Below are positions 1-7,284 of a stretch of 61,727 bases of DNA, in pieces. Below the pieces are notes generated by a model. It did no database searches, was not told the origin of the DNA, and was given only the letters and a program-made list of their open reading frames with translations. Each line of letters starts with the position of its first letter. Position 1 is the stretch's first letter. Position numbers and translations under genes: made by a program. The DNA is from Streptomyces aculeolatus (lineage in GTDB: Bacteria; Actinomycetota; Actinomycetes; Streptomycetales; Streptomycetaceae). The stretch covers positions 1-61,727 of the forward strand of contig NZ_JAINRD010000035.1 of NCBI RefSeq assembly GCF_020400605.1. Reading direction: 5' to 3'.

Positions 1-998
1 GGCTTCTCCTGCCGGTAGTAGCGCGCCGCGCCCTCGTGCAGCTCCAGCGGGTCGGTGAAGACCGCCGTGCGCAGGTCGACCCGCTGTGCCGCGTGCACCA
101 CGCGGCCGATCCGGTCCCGGTCCCGTATCACCGTGCCGGTCACGCTCTCCGTCAGCCGCGGGTCCTCCCGGTCGGTGGTGACCAGCAGGTTCGCCACCGC
201 CAGCGTCGGCACGGCGGTGTCGCGCTGGACCGTGGGGTAGGCGTCGGGCGGCATCACCGCGGCCCGGTAGTAGCGGGCCAGCTCGCCCTGGGCGTGGAGA
301 GAGCCGAGGAGGTCGCCGAGCGGTACGAGTTCGATCTCGGTCTGCTGCGCCAGTCGCTGGACGGCTTCCGTGGGCAGGCCGCCGGACCAGAAGAAGGCGT
401 CGATCTCCCCGTCGCGGAGCAGCTCCGGCATCGAGTCGAGGCCCTCGCGCACCGCCGTCACGTCCTCGTCGAAGTCGAGTCCCGCCGCGGACAGCAGCCG
501 GCGGGTGATCAGCTGGACGCCGGAGCCGTCCTCGCCGACGCCGACCTTCAGGTCGCGCAGGTCGGACGGGTGCCGTACGGGCGAGTCGCGCAGGACGACG
601 AGCTGGACGTAGTCGTCGTAGAGCCGGGCCACCGCCCGCAGCCCCTGCCAGCCGGGCAGCCGGTCGCGGCGGTACGTGGCCACGGAGTCGGCGGTGGCGA
701 CGGCGAAGTCGGCGCGGCCCGTGGTGACCTTCCGCAGGTTGTCGAGGGAGCCCTGGCTGCTGTGCAGCCGGACGTCGAGGCCCGGCTCGTCCCGGGCGAG
801 CCCTTCGCGCAGCAGGCGGCCGTACTCGGCGTAGACGCCGGAGCGCACGCCCGTGGCGAAGACCACCTTCCCCTCCGGGCGGCCGTCGCCGCCCAGCGGC
901 AGCAGCCACCACAGGAGCAGGCCGAGCGCGGCCGCCGTCGCCACGGCGGCCTGCAGCACGCGGCGCCTGCCGGGGCGGCGCAGAGCGGAGAGGACCAC
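1..998 (-). CDS. TAXI family TRAP transporter solute-binding protein (3' end outside window)
   Basis: Translation from a GTG at 998 gives at least 332 residues and is still open at the window edge, so the C-terminus is missing. After an Arg-rich start (VVLSALRRPGRRR) comes one hydrophobic segment at about residues 14-34 (uncleaved anchor or signal peptide). It is followed by the TAXI signature region with FATGVRSGVYAEYG, a SSQGSLDNL stretch and GRADFAVATADSVA. TAXI proteins bind small acids, classically glutamate or 2-oxoglutarate, for a TRAP permease. AGGA lies 7 bases before the GTG and supports this start. No permease gene is visible; it may lie beyond the left edge or be absent. Family call is firm, substrate unknown. 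Confidence 0.85.
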   Translation of the reverse strand, partial: MVLSALRRPGRRRVLQAAVATAAALGLLLWWLLPLGGDGRPEGKVVFATGVRSGVYAEYGRLLREGLARDEPGLDVRLHSSQGSLDNLRKVTTGRADFAVATADSVATYRRDRLPGWQGLRAVARLYDDYVQLVVLRDSPVRHPSDLRDLKVGVGEDGSGVQLITRRLLSAAGLDFDEDVTAVREGLDSMPELLRDGEIDAFFWSGGLPTEAVQRLAQQTEIELVPLGDLLGSLHAQGELARYYRAAVMPPDAYPTVQRDTAVPTLAVANLLVTTDREDPRLTESVTGTVIRDRDRIGRVVHAAQRVDLRTAVFTDPLELHEGAARYYRQEK

Positions 999-1032
999 GC
1001 GGCGATCCTGCCAAACCGGAGCCCGGAACGGC

Positions 1033-1069
1033 CAGCGCGCCGGACTCCCGGCGGGAGCCCGGCGCGCTG
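1033..1069 (-). terminator. Hairpin terminator candidate after the protease gene
   Basis: An 11-base inverted repeat (1033-1043 with 1059-1069, CAGCGCGCCGG/CCGGCGCGCTG) encloses a second stem CTCCC/GGGAG. It lies 52 bases past the protease stop at 1121 and 35 bases before the TAXI gene start at 998, where a terminator between two minus-strand units would sit. There is no U-tract, as is common in Streptomyces. Confidence 0.6.
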
Positions 1070-1120
1070 TCGGCCAGGGGTGCGGCGGGCGCCTTCACGT
1101 CCGCCGCACGGTACGGGCGG

Positions 1121-2302
1121 CTAGCCGCCGCTCACCTCGTCGAAGACCCCCTCGGCCTCCTTGTCGAGGCGCGGTCCGGCCAGCCAGGTCGCCTGCAGCG
1201 GGCCGATGGACGTGACCGACACGAGCTGCTCCTCGCCGTCGTTCGACGCGGTCCAGCCGCCGCCGGAGGCGCCGGCGGTCATGGTGCAGCCGATGCGGTA
1301 CATCGTGGGCTGCGACGCCTGGATCGACAGCCGGCCCGGCGCGTCGGTGCAGGAGTACAGGCGCCCGCCGTCGTACGGCGCCGCCGCCGGGTAGCCGGTG
1401 GCGGTCAGGTCGCCGACGTCCTTCACGGCCGGGGCGCCGAACCACACGGGCACCGCGGCGCCGACCGTCTCCTCCAGGGACTGCCCGCCGCCGTCCTTCG
1501 GCTGGACCTTCATCACGGCGAAGTCGTACGGGGCGCCCACGCCGCCCTGCGACATGCCCTCGGAGATCCACTCGTCGGTGGTACGGGCCTCCTCGGCCCA
1601 GAACGTGCCCTTGGGCGCGATGTCGGCCTCGGTGGCCTGCTCGGCCTCGAGCTCGGCGACGGTCTTGCCCTCGGGGTTGAAGGACGGGACGAAGATGATG
1701 TTGCGCCACCAGCCGCCTTCGGAGCCCTTGTGCACGCAGTGGCCGGCGGTGGCCACCAGGTTGGACTTGCCCGGGTTGGCCGGGTCGGCGACCACGGTGC
1801 CGGAGCAGACCATGGGGCCTTCGGGGGTGTCGAAGAAGATCTTCCCCGCGGCGGGCTGCGACTCGTCGTACGGCGTGGCCGCCTCCGTCGCCTCGACGGG
1901 CGCCGGCTCGGGGTCGGTGACGCCCTGGTCCTCGGACACGTCGTCCTCGTCGACCCGGTTGGGCGGCTGCTCGGCGTCCCACATCCGGTCGGGGTCCCAC
2001 AGGTCCTCGATGATCGGGTTGATGAACTCGCGCGCGTCGCGCAGCCAGTCCTCCTTGGCCCAGTCCTCCCAGCCGCCGTCCCTCCACTTGTCGAGGTCGA
2101 GGTTCTTCAGGGCGTCCGGGATCCCCTCGGGGAGCGCCAGATCCTTCTCGGGCGCCTGCGACTCCTGCTGTTGCTGCTTGTCGTCGGCGCCGCTGTCGCC
2201 GTCGCCGTCCTCGCAGGCGCCAGCGGTCAGTGCCAGCGTGACGGCGAGGGCCGCGGCGGCCAGGGCCTTCCTCGGTATACGACGTTTCCCGTTGGCGGGC
2301 AT
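1121..2302 (-). CDS. Trypsin-like serine protease, predicted secreted lipoprotein
   Basis: 393 residues. The N-terminus has KRR, a hydrophobic stretch and TAGAC with Cys30, an acceptable though not perfect lipobox, so a membrane-anchored extracellular lipoprotein is likely. Residues 31-150 form an acidic, Gln/Glu/Asp-rich spacer. The peptidase core follows, with all three chymotrypsin-fold catalytic residues visible: His188 in ATAGHC, Asp260 in PYDFAV, and Ser346 in GASGGG. The length and long acidic spacer resemble Streptomyces secreted trypsin-like proteins of unknown target. A GGGGGA ribosome site precedes the ATG at 2302. It is divergent from the siderophore operon; nothing in the sequence links their functions. 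Substrate unknown. Confidence 0.85.
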   Translation of the reverse strand: MPANGKRRIPRKALAAAALAVTLALTAGACEDGDGDSGADDKQQQQESQAPEKDLALPEGIPDALKNLDLDKWRDGGWEDWAKEDWLRDAREFINPIIEDLWDPDRMWDAEQPPNRVDEDDVSEDQGVTDPEPAPVEATEAATPYDESQPAAGKIFFDTPEGPMVCSGTVVADPANPGKSNLVATAGHCVHKGSEGGWWRNIIFVPSFNPEGKTVAELEAEQATEADIAPKGTFWAEEARTTDEWISEGMSQGGVGAPYDFAVMKVQPKDGGGQSLEETVGAAVPVWFGAPAVKDVGDLTATGYPAAAPYDGGRLYSCTDAPGRLSIQASQPTMYRIGCTMTAGASGGGWTASNDGEEQLVSVTSIGPLQATWLAGPRLDKEAEGVFDEVSGG

Positions 2303-2668
2303 GGATCGAATCCCCCAGTTTGATTACGCAGGTGCCCCGGCGGGACACGAGCCCCCACTATGCCGGTGCCGTTGTTGACGGCCGCACCGGGCCCCGTGGT
2401 TCCACGGCACCCAAGGATCTTGGCCGCGGCCGTGTTCCCGCAGCGGGTGGGTCGTTGGTAGGGCGGGGGATGCGGACCCGTATCCGGTGCGAGGGGGTGG
2501 GGCTGTGCCCGCGGCTCGCGAAGCGGTCGTGCACGCGCGCGTCTGCCGTACGCGCCGCCCGCCCGGCGCCGCCCCCGGAGCACCCGGTCCGCCCTCCCCC
2601 GCCCCCGGCCCCTTCGTGCGGCAGGGGGGCGCTCGTCCCGTACGCGACCCATCCCGAGGTGCACGTCT
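2303..2668. other. 366-base divergent intergenic region between the protease and siderophore genes
   Basis: No convincing gene is seen here; the open frames are compositional. It must hold promoters for both directions. A TTGACG (about 2375-2380) is a possible -35 element for the plus strand. There is a perfect 14-base palindrome CCGTGGTTCCACGG at 2394-2407. I could not find a sequence resembling the DmdR/IdeR iron box (TTAGGTTAGGCTCACCTAA type), which is unexpected beside siderophore genes. An 18-base stretch at 2531-2548 recurs exactly inside the first synthetase gene at 3120-3137. Confidence 0.6.
2394..2407. promoter_or_regulatory. Palindrome upstream of the siderophore operon
   Basis: CCGTGG-TT-CCACGG, perfectly symmetrical, lies in the divergent intergenic region about 260 bases before the first synthetase and about 90 bases before the protease gene. 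It could be an operator or a short hairpin. No known regulator is assigned. Confidence 0.3.
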
Positions 2669-4624
2669 GTGAACGCGAAGCCCGCCGGCGACGAACTCCC
2701 CGCCGGCAGCGGCCGGCCCCCGGTGCGCCGGCGGCTTGCCCGGCTCATCGAGCCCGCCGTGCCCCGCCAGTACCGGCGGGGCGCCGAGGGCGCCGGGCAG
2801 CCCGAGCCCGACCCGCTGGAGCACCGGGACGCCGGGGCCGCCGCCGACGCGGCAGCCGCCGAGAACCTGCTGCGCTGCTGGGTGCGGGAACAGGGCGTGG
2901 CGGAGCCGGAGAACGGCACGCTGCGGCTGCTGCTGCCCGCCAGCGGGGCGTGCCTGCGCGTCCCGGTGCGGTACTGGTCGGCGTCCGGCTGGCACCGCTT
3001 CGGGCGGCCCGTGCTGCACGGCGCCCCCAAGGACGCGCCGCCGGTCGACGCCGTGACCCTGGCGTCGCTGCTGAGCCGGGAGGCCGCGTACGCCGCCGCA
3101 CGGGCCGCCGAGGCGGACGGCACGCGCGCGTCTGCCGCGTCCGGTCCTTCGGGCGGCGGCGCCGACCTCGTCGGCCGGGTCGCCGACTCGGTACGCCACA
3201 CGGCCGTGTTCCTCGCCGCCCGCCGCACCGGCTCCCCGCCCGCGACCGCGGACCCGTTCCTGACCGGCGAGCAGTCCCTGCTCCTCGGCCATCCGCTGCA
3301 CCCGACGCCCAAGAGCCGCGAGGGCCTGTCGGAGGCCGAGGCGCGGCGCTACTCACCGGAGCTGCGCGGCAGTTTCCCGCTGCACTGGCTGGCCGTCCAC
3401 GACAGCGTCCTGGCCTGCGACTCTGCGTGGACCGAGCGCGGCAAGGGCGTGCCCGCGCGTGAGCTGGCCGCGCGGCTGGCAGGCCCCGGGCTGCGGGTGC
3501 CGCCGGGCTGCACGCCGCTGCCCGTGCACCCGTGGCAGGTCCGCGAGGTCCGCGAACGCCCCGGCGCCGCGGCGCTGTTCGACGCCGGTCTGCTGCGCGA
3601 CCTGGGAGCGCACGGCGATCCCTGGCACCCGACCGCATCGGTGCGGACGCTGTACCGCCCCGGTGCGCCCGCGATGCTGAAGCTCTCCCTGGGCGTCCGC
3701 ATCACCAACTCCCGGCGCGAGAACCTCCGCAAGGAGCTGCACCGCGGCACTGAGGTGCACCGTCTGCTGCGCTCCGGCCTCGGCAAGGAGTGGCAGGCGT
3801 CGTTCCCCGGCGGCTTCCCTGGCGCGCCGGGCTTCGACGTCGTACGGGATCCGGCGTGGCTGGCCGTCGACAGCGCGGGCGGCGAGCCCGTCGCGGGTCT
3901 GGACGCGGTCGTACGGCACCAGCCCTTCGCGGCGCAGGACGACGCCGTGTGCATCGCGGCGCTGACGTCCCCTGTGCCGCAGCCGCCGAAGGGCACGATG
4001 CGCTCGCGCCTCCAGGAGGTCGTCGAGCGGCTGGCCGGCGCCACGGGGCAGCGGACGGCGGCGGTGGCCGCGGAGTGGTTCCTGCGCTACCTGGAGGTGG
4101 TCGTACGGCCCGTGATGTGGCTGGACTCCGAGGCGGGCGTGGCCCTTGAGGCGCACCAGCAGAACACCGTGCTGCTCCTCGACTCCGACGGCTGGCCGGC
4201 CGGCGGGCGGTACCGGGACAACCAGGGGTACTACTTCCGCGAGTCCCGCCGCACCGAGCTGGAGCGCCGGCTGCCGGGCCTGGGCGCGGCCAGTGACACC
4301 TTCGTCCCGGACGACGTCACCGACGAGCGCTTCGCCTACTACGTGGGCGTCAACAACGTCCTCGGCCTCGTCGGCGCCTTCGGCGCCGCGGGTCTGGTCG
4401 ACGAGCGCGTGCTGCTCGCCGCCTTCCGGCGGTTCCTGGAGCAGTCCGCCGCGGGCGCGGGCCCCGGCCGGGGCCGCTGCGCGCTGGCCGAACGGCTGCT
4501 CAGCGGCGGGACGCTGCGCTGCAAGGCCAATCTGCTGACCCGGGTGCACGGCCTGGACGAGCTGGTCGGCCCGGTGGACACGCAGTCGGTGTACGTCACC
4601 GTCCCCAACCCGCTGATCTCCTGA
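2669..4624 (+). CDS. IucA/IucC-family siderophore (NIS) synthetase, first copy
   Basis: 651 residues, the usual length for NIS synthetases, which use ATP to adenylate a carboxylate (citrate, succinate or a derivative) and join it to an amine or alcohol. Family landmarks are present: PVHPWQ at residues 285-290, then KLSLGVRITNSRREN, HQQN at 496-499 followed by RYRDNQGYYFRES, and a C-terminal FhuF-like part with CALAERLLSGGTLRCKANLLTR. The GTG at 2669 is preceded by GAGGTG at good spacing. The gene leads a three-gene operon (40-base gap to the acyltransferase) and differs clearly from the second synthetase, so the two probably catalyse different condensations. The product cannot be named from sequence. 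Confidence 0.93.
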   Translation: MNAKPAGDELPAGSGRPPVRRRLARLIEPAVPRQYRRGAEGAGQPEPDPLEHRDAGAAADAAAAENLLRCWVREQGVAEPENGTLRLLLPASGACLRVPVRYWSASGWHRFGRPVLHGAPKDAPPVDAVTLASLLSREAAYAAARAAEADGTRASAASGPSGGGADLVGRVADSVRHTAVFLAARRTGSPPATADPFLTGEQSLLLGHPLHPTPKSREGLSEAEARRYSPELRGSFPLHWLAVHDSVLACDSAWTERGKGVPARELAARLAGPGLRVPPGCTPLPVHPWQVREVRERPGAAALFDAGLLRDLGAHGDPWHPTASVRTLYRPGAPAMLKLSLGVRITNSRRENLRKELHRGTEVHRLLRSGLGKEWQASFPGGFPGAPGFDVVRDPAWLAVDSAGGEPVAGLDAVVRHQPFAAQDDAVCIAALTSPVPQPPKGTMRSRLQEVVERLAGATGQRTAAVAAEWFLRYLEVVVRPVMWLDSEAGVALEAHQQNTVLLLDSDGWPAGGRYRDNQGYYFRESRRTELERRLPGLGAASDTFVPDDVTDERFAYYVGVNNVLGLVGAFGAAGLVDERVLLAAFRRFLEQSAAGAGPGRGRCALAERLLSGGTLRCKANLLTRVHGLDELVGPVDTQSVYVTVPNPLIS

Positions 4625-4664
4625 CCGCCCCTCGACTCCCTTCCGTACGACGAGAAGAGGACCC

Positions 4665-5411
4665 GTGCCACCCGATCCCCCGCCCCCCACGAGGCCCCCG
4701 GAGCTGCTCCCCGACGACACCATCGACTTCGGCGCCGGCCTCGCCCGGCTCCTCGGGGGCACCGCCCGGCCCGCCGTGCCGTACGACATCTCTTGCTGGA
4801 CGCCCGCCGGAACGCGGGCCGGCCCGTTCCGCCTGGAGCCGATCGACCCGGCCGGGCCCGAGCGCGAGATGGCGCTGCTGCACCGCTGGATGAACGATCC
4901 CTCCGTGGCCGCCTTCTGGAAGCTCGCGGGTCCCGTGGAGGTCACCGCACGGCATGTGCGCGCGCAGCTCGAAGCGGGGCACAGTGTGCCCTGCTTCGGC
5001 GTCCTGGACGGCATGCGGATGAGCTACTGGGAGGTCTACCGCGCGGACCGCGATCCCCTCGCCGGGTACTACCGCGCCCGCCCGTACGACACGGGTGTCC
5101 ATCTGCTCCTGGGCGGCGGCGACCGCGGCCGGGGGCTGGGCTCCCTGCTGATCCGCGCGGTCAGCGACCTCGTGTTCGACAACTGCGCGCCGTGCGGGCG
5201 CGTGCTCGCGGAGCCGGACGTGCACAACGTGCCGTCCGTCGCCGCCTTTCTGAACGCCGGTTTCCTTTTCCAGGAGGAGCTGGCCCTTCCCGACAAGCGG
5301 GCGGCGCTGATGGTGCGTGAGCGCGCGCTGCGCGACAGTGGCGACGGGCCCGCCCCGCCGCCGGGAACGCCCGCGAAACCGCCAGAGCCGCCGCGGCCCG
5401 ACCTGCCGTAG
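4665..5411 (+). CDS. GNAT N-acyltransferase of the IucB/MbtK siderophore type
   Basis: 248 residues, GTG start with AGAGG upstream. The core (about residues 55-220) matches the siderophore lysine/hydroxylysine acyltransferases: LLHRWMNDPSVAAFW near the start, SYWEVYRADRDPLAGYY in the middle, GDRGRGLGSLLIRA as the acyl-CoA-binding loop, and EPDVHNVPSVAAFLNAGF near the end. Such enzymes acylate the amine or N-hydroxyamine of a siderophore building block using acyl-CoA. The first 25 and last 30 residues are Pro-rich and probably disordered. It lies between the two synthetases with short gaps (40 and 21 bases), so co-transcription is likely. The acyl donor cannot be read from sequence. Confidence 0.88.
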   Translation: MPPDPPPPTRPPELLPDDTIDFGAGLARLLGGTARPAVPYDISCWTPAGTRAGPFRLEPIDPAGPEREMALLHRWMNDPSVAAFWKLAGPVEVTARHVRAQLEAGHSVPCFGVLDGMRMSYWEVYRADRDPLAGYYRARPYDTGVHLLLGGGDRGRGLGSLLIRAVSDLVFDNCAPCGRVLAEPDVHNVPSVAAFLNAGFLFQEELALPDKRAALMVRERALRDSGDGPAPPPGTPAKPPEPPRPDLP

Positions 5412-5432
5412 GACGGAGAGGAGCCAACGCCC

Positions 5433-7244
5433 TTGACCGACGCAGCGAGTACCACCCGCAGAACCGACTGGGACCTGGCCGCCCGCCGGCTGCTCGCCAA
5501 GATGCTGGGCGAGTTCGCCTACGAGGGCATAGTCGTCCCCGAACCCGACCGGGAACCCGGGCAGGGTCCCGGGCGCCGTCCGGGCCCCGCGGCCGGCGGC
5601 CGGCGCCCCTACCGCCTCCCCGTCACCGACGACGTGACCTACCGCTTCGCCGCCCGCCGCGGCCCGTACGGCCACTGGCGCGTAGACCCCGCCTCCCTGA
5701 CGCCCGACGGCGACCCGCTGCGCTTCCTCGCCCTCGCCCACGACGGGCTCCTGCGGCTGGCCGGCGACACCACGGGGCACCTGATCCGCGAACTGACCGC
5801 CACCCTCGCCGCCGACGTCCGCCTCGCCCGCGGTGCCCCGTCGGCCGCCCGCCTCGCCGGCCTCGGCTACGCCGAACTGGAGGGCCACCAGACGGGCCAC
5901 CCGTGGCTGGTGGCCAACAAGGGACGCATCGGCTTCTCCGCCGCCGACGCCGCCGCGTACGCCCCCGAGGCCCGCGTTCCGCGGCGGCTGCCGTGGCTGG
6001 CGGTGCACCGCTCGCTCGCCGAGTACCGCGGCGTGCCCGCCCTCGACCGCCCCGAGGCGCTGTACGCGCAGGAGCTGTCTGCCGCCACGCGCGCGGTGTT
6101 CGCCGACGCGGTCGTCGCGGCGGGCCGCGACCCGGACGAGTACCTGTGGCTGCCCGTGCACCCGTGGCAGTGGGACGAGACCGTCGCCACGCTCTACGCG
6201 CCGCAGGTCGCCGCCGGTCTCGTGATCCCGCTGCCGGCCGAAGGAGGGCCGCAGGACATGTGGCTGCCGCAGCAGTCGGTGCGTACGTTCCTCAATCTGA
6301 GCCGCCCGCCGGCGCGTTCGGTCAAGCTGCCGCTGTCCGTGCTCAACACCCTGGTCTGGCGCGGCCTGCCCACCGAGCGCACCCTCGCGGCACCCGCCGT
6401 GACCAGCTGGGTGCACGGCCTGCGGGACGGCGACCCGTACCTCGCCGGGGAGACGCGCGTCGTGCTGCTGGGCGAGACGGCGAGCGTGACGGTGCGCCAT
6501 CCGCTCTACGACTCCCTGCCGGGCGTCCCGTACCAGTACCGCGAGCTGCTGGGCTGCATCTGGCGGGAGCCCATCGGCCCGCTGCTGGACCCCGGGGAGC
6601 GGGCCAGGACGCTGGCGGCCCTGCTGTGGACGGACGCCGACGGGCGCTCGCTGACCGCCGAGCTGGTGCGCCGCTCGGGGCTCGCGCCCCGGGCGTGGCT
6701 GGCGCGGCTCTTCGCCGCCCTGCTGCCGCCGCTGCTGCACTTCCTGTACCGCTACGGCACCGTCTTCTCGCCGCACGGCGAGAACGCCGTCGTGGTCTTC
6801 GACGGCGCGGACGTGCCGGTGCGGCTGGCGGTGAAGGACTTCGTCGACGACGTCAACGTCAGCTCCAAGCCGCTGCCCGAGCACGCCGGGATGCCGGAGG
6901 AGGTGCGCCGCACGCTGCTGACGGAACCGCCGGAGTTCCTGCCGCAGTTCATCCACTCCGGGCTGTTCATCGGCGTCTTCCGCTATCTGGCGCCGCTGTG
7001 CGCGGACGAACTGGGAGTGCCGGAGGCGGAGTTCTTCGGGCTCGTACGGGCCGAGATCCTCTGCTACCAGCGGCGGTTCCCGGAGCTGGCGGAGCGCTTC
7101 GCGCTCTTCGACCTGCTGGTGCCGCGGATCGACCGGCTCTGCCTGAACCGCAACCGGCTCTACCTCGACGGGTACCGCGACCGGGACCGGCGCCCGCACG
7201 CCGCCGTCGACGGCACCGTGCCCAATCCCCTTCACTCGACGTGA
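5433..7244 (+). CDS. IucA/IucC-family siderophore (NIS) synthetase, second copy
   Basis: 603 residues from a TTG start at 5433. The GGAGAGGAG upstream is rather far (about 12 bases), but no other start suits the conserved N-terminus. Landmarks are PVHPWQ at 241-246, QQSVRTFLNLSRP, KLPLSVLNTLVWRG, HGEN at 448-451, then RLAVKDFVDDVN and PQFIHSGLFIGVFRYL. The HGEN/KDF pattern is the one seen in DesD/AlcC-like synthetases that oligomerise or cyclise amine-acid units. It shares little wording with the first synthetase, so this is not a recent duplication. It ends the operon: the helicase downstream has its own promoter-like box, and the stop codon lies inside a palindrome. Confidence 0.92.
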   Translation: MTDAASTTRRTDWDLAARRLLAKMLGEFAYEGIVVPEPDREPGQGPGRRPGPAAGGRRPYRLPVTDDVTYRFAARRGPYGHWRVDPASLTPDGDPLRFLALAHDGLLRLAGDTTGHLIRELTATLAADVRLARGAPSAARLAGLGYAELEGHQTGHPWLVANKGRIGFSAADAAAYAPEARVPRRLPWLAVHRSLAEYRGVPALDRPEALYAQELSAATRAVFADAVVAAGRDPDEYLWLPVHPWQWDETVATLYAPQVAAGLVIPLPAEGGPQDMWLPQQSVRTFLNLSRPPARSVKLPLSVLNTLVWRGLPTERTLAAPAVTSWVHGLRDGDPYLAGETRVVLLGETASVTVRHPLYDSLPGVPYQYRELLGCIWREPIGPLLDPGERARTLAALLWTDADGRSLTAELVRRSGLAPRAWLARLFAALLPPLLHFLYRYGTVFSPHGENAVVVFDGADVPVRLAVKDFVDDVNVSSKPLPEHAGMPEEVRRTLLTEPPEFLPQFIHSGLFIGVFRYLAPLCADELGVPEAEFFGLVRAEILCYQRRFPELAERFALFDLLVPRIDRLCLNRNRLYLDGYRDRDRRPHAAVDGTVPNPLHST

Positions 7245-7262
7245 CGGCCGTCACTGTCAGTG
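7241..7262. promoter_or_regulatory. Two overlapping palindromes upstream of the helicase gene
   Basis: GTGACGGCCGTCAC (7241-7254) is a perfect 14-base palindrome. It overlaps CACTG-T-CAGTG (7252-7262), itself perfect. They cover the expected -35 zone of the TAGGGT box at 7271-7276, the position of an operator. The sequence is not a Streptomyces LexA site (GAAC-N4-GTTC). Confidence 0.4.
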
Positions 7263-7270
7263 CCGCCCCT

Positions 7271-7276
7271 TAGGGT
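7271..7276 (+). promoter_or_regulatory. -10 box TAGGGT for a probable leaderless helicase transcript
   Basis: TAGGGT fits the actinobacterial -10 pattern TAGRRT and ends 8 bases before the ATG at 7285. Transcription would start at or within a base or two of the ATG. No good ribosome site separates box and start. Confidence 0.55.
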
Positions 7277-7284
7277 TGCGAGCC

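Noticed and set aside
36..1124. Long plus-strand open frame of 362 residues over the TAXI gene
   Set aside because: Its translation is Arg/Gly/Ala/Val-rich nonsense typical of the strand opposite a high-GC gene. The minus strand gives a recognisable TAXI protein.
2487..2672. 61-residue plus-strand open frame in the siderophore upstream region
   Set aside because: Pro/Arg/Ala-rich, no ribosome site, overlaps the real GTG start of the first synthetase. Could be a leader peptide but nothing supports it.
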